64,000 nucleotides of DNA, from contig JBBMOA010000012.1 in assembly GCA_037954235.1 (NCBI GenBank), positions 14,067,144 to 14,131,143 on the forward strand. Reading direction: 5' to 3'. Shown one piece after another: positions 1 through 14,000 of this stretch. Position 1 is the first letter of the stretch, and the number at the start of each line of letters is the position of its first letter. The notes below the pieces were generated by a model. The model saw only the letters and a program-made list of their open reading frames with translations. It had not been told where the DNA came from and made no database searches. The position numbers and the translations under genes were made by a program. This DNA comes from Aulostomus chinensis (Eukaryota > Chordata > Actinopteri > Syngnathiformes > Aulostomidae).

Positions 1-3000
1 GGATGGATCAGCGCCACAGGGGAAGAGAAAACAGCTGTTGCTCAGTCAAATGTATCTGGGGACATATATTGTGAGAGCGGAGAGACCAGTAAGGGAACAG
101 CCAAGGCTGGGGGAAAAATCTGGGAGTACAATCCCAGGAACAGCTCTCTCCCCTGCTGGGCTACAAGGTGTGATCTACTGGTGTGTCCTTATGGGAGGGA
201 TTGTTCCCTCCAAGAGGCTCCTACTGCAGCCTCAGGGTATTCTCATTATAGCTTAACACGAGGCAGTTCAACGGCAAGATTATTACAAAGCCACTCCGGC
301 TCCGGCTGGCACAGCACTCAGAGGGACTTTCACACTTCATTGCTTTAAATGAAGGTGTTGGTTTTACCAAGGGCCACAAAACATCTGTCCGTGGCATGTG
401 AGGCGAACTTTTCTCACCATCCCTCCTCCTCTCGGACAGAAACCTGAGAGGGCAAAATACTGTATGCCAGAGCTGCATAAAATCACCTTGAAGCAGGGGG
501 GTACCATGCAGGGATACATGTGTTAGGGCCCCCCCTGCACAGTTTAATTAATTTAAATGGAGGTGAATGTGTGTGATACATGGTTGTAGGGCAATAGAAC
601 GAGTTTATACCCTCATTTAGTCAGGGAGATTAAGAGCTCAGCCGTGATGTTCAGCTGCTCTGACATGCCTTCATTATTCTGTTTCACTTCCATCCACGTT
701 GATTTCAACAAAGAGAGGAAAGTTCTTTTCCATGGCATATTTCGAAAACAAAACCAGCCTTGTAGTAACGCTCCAAGTTTTTTCTTTTATAGAGGGCTTT
801 GCTTTGGATATTTATAGCTCGTTAGTTCACACATCAGCATCAATGGAAAAGTCTTGACATGATGGCGGTGTATTTTATTCTTAGAGCATATAAAGGCACA
901 GGAACATGCTGCGGATGATTTAAGGTTTGATAATGTCACTAAATCAGCATGTGAGAGGCGAATGCCAAAGATGTATACAATGTTGTGTTGTATACACATT
1001 AAAGTATCATGTTGCAGTGCAATTTGGAAGTGAAGTGAATGTGTTATGCTGACAACCACATTAACCTACTCCCTTTCCCAGAGGATCATGCATCACCGCT
1101 GCACGACCGAGCCAAGCTTTGAGTTTCCACTTCGAGGGTGTTTCTCTTTCTCAAGCCAGGAGGATTACATCCTCTGGCTATTAGTCCAAAACAAGATGGT
1201 GAAATGTCTTGGCTTCTTCCCAGCATCATAATGGATTTGCTTGTACAGTAAGCTCTGATCAACTGGTTGTGTTGTCCCATGAGGAGGAGGAGGAGGAGGA
1301 GGAAGAGGATGTTTTAATTGAAGTGATACGTCTTCATTCACAGTATTCGTGAGTGAGAATGAAGCCATCTCCCAAAATCTGTGATCAACTTCCCAGACAT
1401 CTCCATCCATCCATGTCAAGTAACTTTTTCTCTCTGTCGGAGTGAAATGCTCCATGTGCTCCCCTGTGACACAAAGAAAAGGTTCAGGGTTTAACAATAC
1501 TTTGGTTAGATGTCATTTGACGAGTTGTAAATCACGTTTGACAAGGTCCGAGTCAGCAGGACGCCAAACTCAAGCATAGTCAACATTACTTTTCTTCATC
1601 TAAAACCAACACACACAACATGACACCGTAGCTTTGCATTTCTTTGAACACTGACAGTTTTCCTTTGTGGTGTTCTTATTGACTATAAAGACTGGATCAC
1701 TTCCTAAAGCCTTTCTTCATTTTACACTGGAAATATTGATAAGTCTTAACAGTTGATAAGCGGTGTGTGGGCCAAATGGCTGAGTTTTTGGACGCGTTGT
1801 CATGGGATAGCGCCAGTGTTTGCTTGTACTGGATTTTTAAAAAAGCAATGCCAGAAGTTTCCTAATGTTTCCTCCACTCCGAGTCGCCTCCCTCCGCGCC
1901 AATCTCTGTCATGTTTTATCGGAAATAATGATGGCAGAAGCAAAACAAATGCACTTTTGATAGGAAACACAGAGCTGGAAAAGCATGGGGATATTTTTCA
2001 AATTCAGGGCTTCCCCCTCTTTCTCCCTAAGTGTCTGTTTTGGTGTCTGGCAGCTGCTGGCAGTATTCCTCATGCAAAGTTCCACTATTTCATTTAACGC
2101 TGAAATATGAGCTGAAGACATGTGTTTTGGAGAGTTTAGTACAAGTCATAATCCAGGCAGAAAGTCCATTGTTTTAGCCTTGACTCCACCGGGTGACAGC
2201 TGAAACCCCATAAACTCCTGTTTGAACTTTTAATTACGAAACCAGAAATATGTTGTTGATTTAAGAAAGATAAATAGATAATACACATGCATTATCTGAC
2301 AATCCCCGATGATCACAATTTAGAATACAAGTTTGCCTGATGTGCTTGTTTATTGACGTGTCTGCTGGACAACGTTAGTCATAAGTCACACTTCTGGCCC
2401 CGATGAGCTAATGGCTCACGATCCCAGTTTTCGTCGAGTGTTGAAAGCTACGTCACCAACGGGGAGTCAAACAATTAGAGAAAACTAATCAAATCATTGA
2501 CTGACCTGAAGCTGCCCTGTGAGCTTGCTTGACATAATGTTTTTCATGATCCTGAGACTTGCCATCTTAAAATGTAGCATGATAAACTAGCACACAGAGT
2601 TGTGATAATGATCAAAAATGACATTCATCAGTAGATAAAAGGTCGTGTGATGAAATGTTATTTTCTCTTCCACTTCATTCCTGTTTTTCTTGTAAAAGAT
2701 TTTTAACAAATTACTCTGAACATACATTAATTTCAGGGGACTTCACACTAAGTGTATGAGCTACTGTATGATTCACAGCTATATACCTGCCCTTCCACAG
2801 GCATGACATGATGGTCACTGATCAAAACAGTCAGTCCCTGTGGCAGTGGGGCGTGTGCGTGTCGTGAAAGGGGGGGGGGAGGGGGGGTCCACGGTAACAT
2901 CCCGAGGTTATGAGGGTTGACAGGAGCTATCCATGGTGCTGAAACGGTCCCAAGTGAATCTGTTGTAGAAGCGTTAGTCTCAGACACTTTCGTGTGCATT

Positions 3001-4023
3001 TCCATTAAATACACAGGGACCCATTTTGAAGTTAAGAGAGGGAATTTTTTTGCCCCTTTTTATACTGGATGACACATTGACACATTATGGTGTCAAAAGC
3101 AGACAATGGACTCTTCATTCCAAAGCAATAATGTCATTGCTTAAGTTTTACAAGAATTATTGTCTCCATGTTAAGATTCCCTTACTGATCCTTCAGATCT
3201 GTCTTGCTTGATTTTTGTGGGACAGGAGCAGAAAGACTCCACATCAGCCCTTGACATATTTTATTGATAGATAGATCATAGATATCGCCATGGTTACATT
3301 GATCAGTAAAATCTGGCTAATTTTTTTTCTCACCCTTTGATCGAATGACAATGATTCAACCTTTGTTCACTTCTGAAACATGTCACCAGCCTGTTCTGTG
3401 GAAATCAGCCCCAGCAGGGAATACGTGGTTTCTTCAAAAGGCAAATAAAAGTTTTTGTTTTTTTTTGTGGGTGTGTTTGTGTGTTTGCGCCAATCAAATC
3501 AAATGATTCAAACATTACTCACTGACCTCAAGGTTTTATAAAACACATTAAGGGATCTTAACTGACAGTTATTTCAAAAGCCCTGAGAACAGAGAAGTAG
3601 CTTACACCTCGTACAGAAGCTGGGACGTATAGAGTTCACAATTCTTGCCAACGCGCTGTCTGCAAAAACACTGTTCAATCAGAAACCTCAGCAGACGTTT
3701 TCAACCAGCAGCAAGTCTGCATGTGACTGCATGTGCTCTTCGAGTGCCTGGTTAGTGATGTAATGTTCAATGTGGGCTGATGCAGCCTGTTAGAATAAAA
3801 ATCTTTCTGAGAACTCCTCCCTGCTGCTTTTCAAAAGAAACTGTTCAGATCATTTAGATTTCTTAATTGCTGTCTGCACCGAGTCATTTTCTCTGACACT
3901 GCCTATTATATGAGGATGCGTCTATGATTTTTGGGACTTGGAAAAATGATCTTCATTTCTCACGTTGCATGACAAATCGCAGGTGTGCTGCCAAAAGGGA
4001 CTAAATCTCTCCTTCCTTCCCAG
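1..4023 (+). other. abi3bp first intron (3' part), no exon seen
   Basis: Upstream of the first recognisable abi3bp exon. I find no second exon, signal-peptide ORF or RNA gene. It holds a short (GAG)n run at 1281-1303, two G-runs at 2871-2887 and otherwise unique AT-rich DNA. Intronic assignment rests on the first in-window exon entering in phase 1. Confidence 0.6.
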
Positions 4024-4203
4024 TGAGACGTCAGAACATGAAAGTCCGCATCACCGCCACAGGAGACACCATCGTGATGAAGTTTTTGCGACCCAACCTA
4101 GACACCAAGCTGGAGGGTTACATCCTGGGCTACGGTAGCAGCATGTTCTCCAAACAGTTCATTCAGCTGCCTGAGAACGGACAGCCTTATGAGACCGAGT
4201 TTG
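4024..4203 (+). CDS. abi3bp: abi3bp exon: N-terminal domain
   Basis: First coding exon in the window, after a cag acceptor and before a gtaaga donor, entered in phase 1 (2 nt complete a codon begun upstream). It encodes KFLRPNLDTKLEGYILGYGS, the conserved N-terminal segment of ABI3BP. It corresponds to human exon 2, so the exon with the signal peptide is upstream of base 1. Confidence 0.92.
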
Positions 4204-4622
4204 GTAAGACTGGCTGTCCACTTCTTGAGATAAGAACCAAAATGTTGTGACGAACTGACTGTTTTGAGAATCGGCACCTCTTATTCTTCTGGTTTAGATG
4301 CTGAGCCTAAATACCTGGTTGCTGTCCAGCCTATCCCGACCAATGAGGTGAAAAAGCACTGCACAGGTGAGGTTTCTACATTCATATAACAGGAAATGAG
4401 GTAATATGCACTGAGGTTGGGCGGTGAGGATTCAGACAGTGAATATGAGTGGATGCAAATGTTGATGTTTATTTGTTTTCAGGTAAAGTTGAACTGGAGA
4501 AGCCGCTGCACTTGGTTATTGGATCGGTGACGCCCACCTCAGTTCTCCTGTCCTGGGGGACGCTGCTGAAAACCCCCTACGAAGGCAATATCATGAATGA
4601 CTGTCTTGAGGATGGGTAGGCT

Positions 4623-4702
<80 letters not shown>

Positions 4703-5000
4703 CACTTCAAAACCTTGGTTTTAACAAAGCACTAGTGTAAAAATGCTATTAAAAAGAGACTTGTTGCAATTTAAGGCGACTGGCTGTATTATAGTTTGCT
4801 AAGCAGAGAAACAGATGGAGGAAGATTAAGTCACTCTCCCTCTCTCACACACACCCCTATGCGCAAACACACACACGCACACACACATACATACACAAAC
4901 ATAGACATTTGGTGCAAGAACTATATGATTCCCTCAAGTTTATCAGGTTACTGTGTGGTGGATCCAGAAGGAGCTGCAGGTGTTTCCGCGCCAGCACGTG

Positions 5001-5059
<59 letters not shown>

Positions 5060-8000
5060 CACACGTGTAAGCTTTCTTCCTCTGACTAAGACCTTCTTTT
5101 TGAAGCATTTAATGAAAGACGTGATCTCCTCCTGCTCGGCCGTTTGGAATCAATCTCCTCTGACTTTTATGCCCACTATCAGTTTCATAGTCCTCTGAAT
5201 CAGATCAATAGGAGCATGCGACAACACTTCTGTCAGATGAGAAGCAGATTCACTCAGATTCTGCAGCTCATGCTATCACTGTCATATTTAGAGTTAAGCA
5301 TAGTGGGAATCTTGAATTGGACATTTGTGGTTTGAGTGCACTTTTATCAATTCTTCTGTTGAGCTCAACCCAGAGAAACATGTTGTTGCTCCCAAGAGAC
5401 ATCAGAAATATATTTTTTCTTTTGATTTAGAGATTACTGGATTAACTTGCCGTGTTCACACACTTTTCAGGTTTTGGACTTGAATTTGATATTGGGACTG
5501 ATATCATATAGGCTCACTTCAAAGCCAGACATGCTTCTGGATCTTACTGTAATCACAAAGGGTTATTATTACACACAAGTGAAGATCATTGCAGTGAGAG
5601 TTCTTAAATGAGGATTGAGCTGAAACATGAGGAAGGCTATTTGTAAAGACTGAATGTAAGAAAAGCAGCAGGTGGACCCAAATGCTGAGACTGTGGCATA
5701 ATTCAAAGGTTTATAAAACTAAAATAACAAACAAATAAACTAAAAGCTAAACTGAAAAAAAAAAAATCACACAAGAAACCTCAGGCAAACAGACTGGAGG
5801 CCAAACAGCTGACTGACCCAGACTGACATGAGGAACTGAACTTAATGCAGTCTCTACTGACAAGGCGAGAAGAAACAGGTGGATGAACACAAGGGAGGGA
5901 AGAAGCTAATAGGATGAGAAACACTGGGACTGACAAGGACTGATGAACTGATGAGACGTAGGTGAGTCACTTAATAAAGGTGGGAAACAAAAAAAGAAAA
6001 AAGGCAAAGGAAGCGAACTTCTAAATAAAACAAGAACCAGTAAAACTAAGATCTAAAACACTAACACAATGAAAACATCTAAAAATCCATGATAAGAAAA
6101 ACCTGAAAGTCCAAAACCAAGAGTCCAATATAGTAACTGTGTACAAACTGAAAAAAGCAAGATAGAACTGGAATAAAAAGATGTTAAACTCGCTGCTCAA
6201 TTTTTTACATTTTAAGTGTTCAAGTGTCTATTAATTCCTAACCAGCCATACTGCTAAAACTTTTGAACGTGTGACAAAATGTCTACAAGAAAAAAAGACA
6301 AATCATTTGTTTTTTCTTGCATGTGCAGGTAAACTGGAGGACACAAAGCCAGATGTAGCTATAATATGTGCATGCTTCTCCTCTCTTTGGCCCAGACACT
6401 ACACAGTACGTTACCGTGAGAGGAGCAGGAAGTGGAACTACCAGACCTGCCCAACCACTGACACAGTCATTGACAATCTGAGGCCCAACACGGTGTACGA
6501 GTTCGGTGTCCAGCCCAACTCTAGAGATCGCAGCGGAATGTGGAGCAAACCCGTCATTCACAACATCAGTACGGGGGGCGTAGAGGGTAAGTGTGACATC
6601 ATCAACATCATCATCCCTACTGAGTGGCCATTACGAAAATATAATGGTATCTCAGGTCATCGATAATGTCCAGTAGAATCACCAAAGATTCCAGCAAAGT
6701 GAATCATGCATGGACATGAAAGCCTATAAAAGCTGAGTCAATCACGTAAGCTGCAGATCAGACTGTTCAACGAGGAGAGTGAGAGAGAGAAGGAGAGAGA
6801 GAGAGAGGGAGGGAGAGGGAGAGAGAGAGAGGTAGAGAGAGATCATCGTCATAGCAATCACTATCCTTTAGCTCATTTGTTTTGAAATGGAGTAGAGGAA
6901 AAGGGGTTTATGGGTTTGACCATCTGAAGAGCCTGATCGTGATCGACGGGCTAAAGTTAAATGAGAATGACATCATCATTGCGGTATCTTAAAGATGAGA
7001 TACAGAACAAAGTATGACGACTGCTCATTTACTGTTTTTTTTCCTCTAAATCTTGTGTTTCTCAGAAAAAGTCATCAGGAAAATCTTCAAACCTCCCGTC
7101 AGTCCCGTGGTATGTATGAGACACACGCAATTATTTATTTACTGAATCCAATAATGACTTTTTAGAGTTCTGATTTGCATCATGATGTTTTCCTATTACT
7201 ATCCCGAAGGAGGTTCCATTAGTGTTGTAACTACACAGGTAGTCTAACTCTTCTCAAAATAAACATTTTCAGGGACAGGGTGTGTTTTGGGAACAAGAAA
7301 ATCTGCTGTGGAGTCAGTGTTGTGCACTTTTTGTATGTACACTATTTGCAGGGTTGTTTGCCTCATTGGTTTTCCATCCAGCTGCAGAATGGAAACAGCA
7401 TGAATGCAGCAAGTGAAGCCAAGCCAAAAGAGCAGCACGTCGCTAGTAAACGTCACTACGCTGTGAAACAGAGGAGAAAAAAAATGGAGATAACACGGAG
7501 GGACGAAGGATAAATTTGTTGACAGTTGTTCCTAGGAGAGAGATGGCACACTTGTCCTTCCGTGGGAAAATATTGTTTGACATGATTCTCAAAGTAGAGT
7601 TATCAAATTGACATGAAGGGAATCCAGACAGTTCTGTGAGGCAGAAATGTATGGACACAGATATTATTGAGAACTCTTTTGACCATTGAATTCCTTCTCT
7701 GCTCTTCTTGTCTTTCTCCCACCAGAAACAACTCACGCCAGGTCCACGCTCCTTCCCCTTTGCTCCTCGCCATGGTAAGTCAATAAAGTAATGTTATAGT
7801 CTGAGTTCGAAAGTACTTTTACCCAGGTACTGCACTTTACGATGTCAACATATCTGTACTTCACTTGATCTACTTTTGCTACTTAAGTCAACTCAAAATC
7901 AAATACTTGATGACTTAAGTAGAACTGTGAATTAGGACTTTTACCAAAGTATCATTTTGTATGGGTACTTATACTTTTACTTACACAAAGGGAATGTGTA

Positions 8001-11000
8001 CTTCTTCCAATGCACACTGTACTATGAATTGTCACAGGCTTGTTTCAGCCCCTCCATCACACTGCTGCTTTGTCTCAACACTGGAAGCATTTTCATTTAA
8101 ATTCATTGTTTTGCAGACTTCATCATAACCAGTTCCACTTCTTTAATATTAAAATTTTTCATGTCGCTTTTTTTAGCACAGATACCAAGTAATGTAAACT
8201 TGTTTTTCAAACTGTGTGTCTTCGTGACATATTGACACTAGGATGCACAGGCTAATGTTCAGAGACAATGAATGCAGCCCAGACTATCACATAAGTGATG
8301 TCATCTGATTTACATTGCCTTCAAAAGCTTTCATTGTTCTACACTTAAACATGATGTACCTGAAGTTGTCTGGGTTGGATATTACAGAATAAATATTTGA
8401 AAATCACGACTAGCTAAGAGGCTCATGTTTACACTATTAGCCCAATTACAATAAAGGCAGAGGATTTATTCTGACTTTTAAATGAAATGGATTAATTATT
8501 TCTTGACCTAATTCTGTTTCCAGGACCCTGAAGGCATCGTCAGAGTTGACTCATTGACATTAATCTTTCCTCCCTTGTTCTTGTCAGTTCTCCATAATAG
8601 GACACAGGGCAGACTGCCCATCTCCAGGAACATTACCCCAAAGACAACTCTTGGTAATGACTTTTCTGACCTAAAGCTCAGAGGTCAGAAAAAAAAAAAA
8701 TTCTTGATATTGTGACTTTTCCACTCTCTATCTTTATCACTACCTTGTAGGAAATCTTAGCTAGTGTTACACCACTTTTATACATTCTACAGGAGATAGA
8801 GTAGCAAACCTTGTCAGCTCCACTAACGTACACTATATTTGTCAGCTCCCACCACAACTACTAGACAGGAATCTCTGTCCACCCCTGGACCCACAGTGCC
8901 TGTCTCCACCAAACAGCCTTCTGGTAAACAGTGAACCTTGTTTGTTTTGTAAAAGCTTCATGGCTCTCTTTATGGCTGACTGTAACTGAGAGCCTATCCG
9001 TGCCTGGACAGTGTAGTTTGCTGCATGTGAAAGGGTAGCATGCTCTAAATAAGTACAGTAGCTCTGCCCAGTCAGGACTGATGGGGTCAGATGTTCGAGG
9101 TAAGTAGACTTGCCTGCATGGCCTCTTCATAAAAGTACAAAGATCATAGTGAGTGAAAATGGTGGATACCAAGCTTCTTCCATGTTCCTCCATCATGTTT
9201 TGATAGTTACAGAGTTTGAAACAGTTACAAACAGAACATCATATGTCAATCCAGTAAGTCGCTCTGATGAGCCAGACGACCAACACTCCTAGACTTTTCC
9301 CAGCTGGACAGTTCTAGGAACTTTTTCTTGAGAGTAACCAACCTGGTGGTTCCTGGAGAACTTCAAAAAATCCTTTTCTATTTCCATTCACATATACTGT
9401 ATCTGTTGCTTCTGCACACAACAAAGAGGCTGTGGTTTTTCTACATGATTACAAAATCAGCCTAGAATGCACCAGTTATGAGTGTTTGGGGTCAAGTAGC
9501 ATCCTTTGAGGAGATGATGGTGTACTTTAGGTGTAATGACAGAAAGAAGCAACTGTTGTTGTTTTTTAACAATGGCTGCTCCTGAAGAGGTTTGCGTAGC
9601 TGCGACTGTAGGCTCAGTTATATCAGAACTGGAGAGTATTTAATCTTTGAGAGAATAGAAAAGAACACCACTGAGTGCTTTTCTCCATGGAAAAGATGTT
9701 TTTGCTCTAGGTTTGCCAGCAATAGGTGGAGATAGAATCATCTTCCAAGTATTTTTTGTGTCTGCCCTTTTAAAAACAGTTTCCATAGACGATGTCTTGG
9801 ATGGTAAAATAAAAAAAACAAAACAAAATCAAACCCAAAAATCCAATACGTCAGGTGATTTTTCTCCAAGAGTTCCTAGAACTGTGTAAACATCGCTTCG
9901 GTCAGAAATCACCAAGAGAGAACTGACCACGAGTAAAACTGATCCACACTCACTCTGTGTCATTGAAGGAGGTGACCTTTTACAGCACTAAGAGCCTTGT
10001 TCAGTATACTAACTGTGCTTTTTATTTTAACTCTTTTTTTCTATGTCTTTTTATGATAAAACATTACCAACCCAGTCAGTACAGGAGGCTATTGATGTGC
10101 ACATCTAGCAGTATGATCATTGGTTACTTTTGCTGATTCCAAACCTGAAGCTTTTGCTTTCAATGCAGTGCAGGCAAAGTGTGATGTCTGCATGACACAA
10201 CTGAATTAGTGCATGCACTAAACAGTTCGCTCTCTGTTCAGCAATCAGGATCTCCAGCAGAATCTATCTTCTTATTTCTTTTTAGTTTCTTGAAACTGTA
10301 TTTACTTTCCTTCTATCTTATATAAACTGCTCTTGGGCAGAAGGCCAACATCAATAATTCTACTGATTTGGGCCACAGCCCCCAATATTTCAAAAATGAC
10401 ATGGTCATAAAGTTGAATACCGACAGGAAAAGACTTGGAATCCCATGTTATCGACTTTGTCTTCCCACTGTTTTGTTCCGCTTCATCTTCCATATTTCCT
10501 GACATTCTCCACTTTCTCGTTTTTTTTTATTTCTCATTCCTTTTCATTGAGGTGAACATTTAATCAGTTTGAACAACCTATTTATGACGGACCATCAAAA
10601 TCCCCAAATGAGCCAACAATGAGCAACTATTAAACACTCATGTGTCATCGTCTCTTAGAGGCGAAGGATTTGGATGGCCTTCACTCACAGGGCTCCTGGC
10701 CGTTGTAGCTGAGTCTGTCTGTGCTAACACGGTTGTTTTGTAGCAGATATCTCCATATGGTCTGTCTGCCTTTGAAATGAAACCCCCTCTAGCAAACTAG
10801 AGCCAGGTAGAAGTTATTGTGTACCTCTGCTTTAGTCCAAGGTTAACACTGTGAGTTCTCAGGCCAGCAACTGCTGGTACGTCTGCTGCTCCAACTTTTG
10901 TTCCCTTTATGTCTCGATTTGTCCATTTTAATTTTGTAAAATAACCTTTCCTACAGAAAATTATATCTTAAATTTTATTTTACAGGATAGTGTTGTGGCA

Positions 11001-14000
11001 TCATGGCCATATTTTCTCTCTCTCACACAACCCAGGAGGAGGAGACCTCTCCAGATCTGTCATGCCTCCTTTCAGTGTGGTCCCTTTATTTCCCAAGGTC
11101 TACCCTCCATTATACATTTCACCTCCCGTGGCATCTATGCCAATTCCCCAAGAAAATAAGGAGAAACATCATCTGACTCACCCACAACAAACTCCCCAGT
11201 CTGAAAGTCGTATTCAGCCAATACCCAAACAGACATGGCATCGACCACCGCATCAACCAGAACCCAGGCAATCTGAATCAACACCTCAGGTGACAAAATT
11301 CCTTTCCCAGACTCAACCTCAATCAGCATTCCAGCCTATGACCCAGGCCCAGCCTAAAACACAAGCCCATCCAACATCCCAGCCTATGACCCAGGCCCAG
11401 CCTAAAACACAAGCCCATCCAACATCCCACCCTATGACCCAGGCCCAGCCTAAAACACAAGCCCATCCAACATCCCATCCTATGACCCAGGCCCAGCCTA
11501 AACCACAAGCCCATCCAACATCCCATCCTATGACCCAGGCCCAGCCTAAACCACAAGCCCATCCAACATCCCAGCCCATTACCCAGGCCCAGCCTAAACC
11601 ACAACCCCATCCAACATCCCAGCCCATTGCCCAGGCCCAGCCTAAACCACAGTCCCATCCAACATCCCAGCACATTACCCAGGCCAAGCCTAAACCACAA
11701 CCCCTTCCAACAAACCAGCCCAGTACCCCGAGTCTAAATAAACACCAACAAACACTGCAGCACATATACCAGAACCTCAATCAGCCGCTACCCAGAACAA
11801 CACCCCAGCCCTCTCCCCAAACACAACCTCAGTCACAACCCCAATCAACACACAAATCCACACTCCAGTCTCAAACTCAATCACAGTCTCAGCCAAAACC
11901 ACATCCCCAATTAAGACCCAATACCACACCCTTGCTCCAGCTTGAACCACAACCTCATCCAACAACCCAACACCAGGAGCGACCACAAAGACTACCTCAG
12001 CTGCACACTCAGATGACGCCTAAAACACAATTCCTAACTACCCCCCAGCCCACAGTTGTAGCACATCCTAAAACAAGTCAACCAAGACTTGAAGACATAC
12101 AGACACAAGAAGCACTACCAAAGACTCGCACCCAACTGAAACCACAACTTTACTCTACAACTCAGCCACAAGTCAAAACACAATCTCAAACAATGACCAA
12201 CTTTCCACCCATTTTCCAAACACAACCTCAACTAAAAACAACTTCAGAGTCTCAGCAAAAACTTGAACAGCAGTCTGAGGGTCAGCCCAAACCAAAACCA
12301 AAACCAAAGATCAATTTGCCGCTAACACAACCCAAAATAACACCTCATCCAAAAAAGCAGAAATCCCAACCTAAACCTCAGCCTAGGCCGAAGGACCAAC
12401 AGCAACCCCAGCCACAGCCCCAACCCCCGCCTTCATCAAAGCCCCAAGCCAATCCCCTACCTCCATTTCAACCCACTTCCCGACCAAGGTTTTCATCAAC
12501 AACCCAGAATCTGCCCCATTCTGAACCGTTACCCGAGCCACCTCCTGCATCTAAGCCCCAACTGCAGCCTGGGATTCAGTTTGAACCTCAGACCAGGACC
12601 CACTCTGATCCCACCAAGAGCACTCCAAGACAGGCAGTTCCTACGGGTAAAGACCCTACTTTCATCGCATTAGCAATCTTCTCTCAAGTGTTAAGGTCTT
12701 ATGTTCAATCAAATTTAAAAGCGTATATCATAATGGAAAATTGGTTCTATGTGCATAACCTTTTACATTATCTCAATGATTTGCTAAAAATGAATCACAG
12801 CAATCGATTATTTGGCAACCCTTCCGTGCCTCTATTATTTTCTCTTAATTGATAAAATAAATGCGTCTTCTAATAAGAGTTCACTATTTTTCATTGTATG
12901 TAAGAACTGATTCTTATTAGGTCTATTTTAATATCACAAGAGTACTTTCTAGTCTTAGTTGTTTCATTTTGTTTGAATGACAAGGATATGTTTGCTGTAA
13001 AAGTCAAACTGTATCTATATTCATAATATTTTAGATAAATAGTGAGTTTTCTTTCATACAGCTCCTAGTCCACCGGAAGAGAGCAAGCCTTTACCCAGAC
13101 CTGCCCTGGCTACAGAGAAGGCTGGTAGTTACAATCATGGTAAACACCAGGCCATGTTAGTCCCATTACCATCTCTGCTTTCGTCAAACCACATGGAACC
13201 CAGCACTTTCAGTTGTCCTGCAGTTGAATGATGTCACTGCTTCCCCATTTCCATCTTCATCCTCACAACCCACACACCCCATCCAGCCATTATCCCTGCC
13301 ACCATGTGTGCCTTCATTTTCAGCCCAGCAGTCACCTCACCCTTTCCCACTCACAACCAGTGCCGTCTGTCTAATTTTTCCATTTCAATTTTCCATTTAT
13401 GTCTCTGTCATTTCATTTATCGTTCACTCGTCTACATTCTTTTCCACTGATGTGCTCTATCATTTATTCCATTTAGGTAAAGCTGTAAAGTTCAGAGGTG
13501 GATCCTCCCTAACCTCCTCAATTGCCTTTCTCCTTATCTAGGTACGGGCGTCCTTCGACCCTCCATTGTTGAAGAGCCTCGTTCTCCCATTAGCTCCTCA
13601 ACTTCTTCAGTAGGGAGAAACACAACGTTGGCACGCACCCGAGTTCCCTCTCACTCTACTCGTAACGGTGCCAGACCATTCTCTCCATCCAAGACATTCA
13701 CCCTCTCTCACAGCTCCAGGACACCTGGGGGTAATGGAACACTCACTTCCTTTGCTCTAAGGCCCTCTTCCCAAGCAGCTACCTCAGATTGTCCTCTCCC
13801 AATTGTACTCTTTCATACTCTTTTCTGCTGTTGTCCATCTTCAGGGATTTGGCATTGGATCTGTGTTTGAATGTATTGAATAGGTATTTAAATGTTTGTG
13901 CTTCTCTTGCTTGTCTTCTGCTCCTTTATACTGTCGATTTGCTCCCCACACTATGCCACATGTGCTTTGTGGCCCTTTTTTTTGGTGTGTATTTCACACC

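Larger units (their letters stand above)
4616..6395 (+). other. abi3bp intron with two CA microsatellites and a dispersed repeat
   Basis: 1.8-kb intron splitting FN3-1. It contains the (CA)n at 4624-4699, another at 5005-5058, and at about 5660-6130 a purine- and A-rich stretch resembling a common teleost dispersed repeat. Confidence 0.7.

Noticed and set aside
10990..11035. Extension of the giant ORF upstream to an ATG
   Set aside because: This part is the polypyrimidine tract and acceptor; the exon must begin at 11036 to keep phase with the preceding exon.
11335..11718. Regular direct repeats that might suggest a CRISPR array
   Set aside because: Units abut with no unique spacers, encode protein in frame and lie in a vertebrate gene.
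11319..11780. 153-codon minus-strand ORF with GLGWAWVIGWDVGWAC repeats
   Set aside because: It is the reverse complement of the in-frame 48-bp abi3bp repeat; a stop-free period in one frame gives long shadow ORFs on the other strand.
12647..12852. Extension of the giant ORF downstream to a stop
   Set aside because: It follows a gtaaag donor and its composition changes abruptly to AT-rich, hydrophobic codons, so it is intronic read-through.
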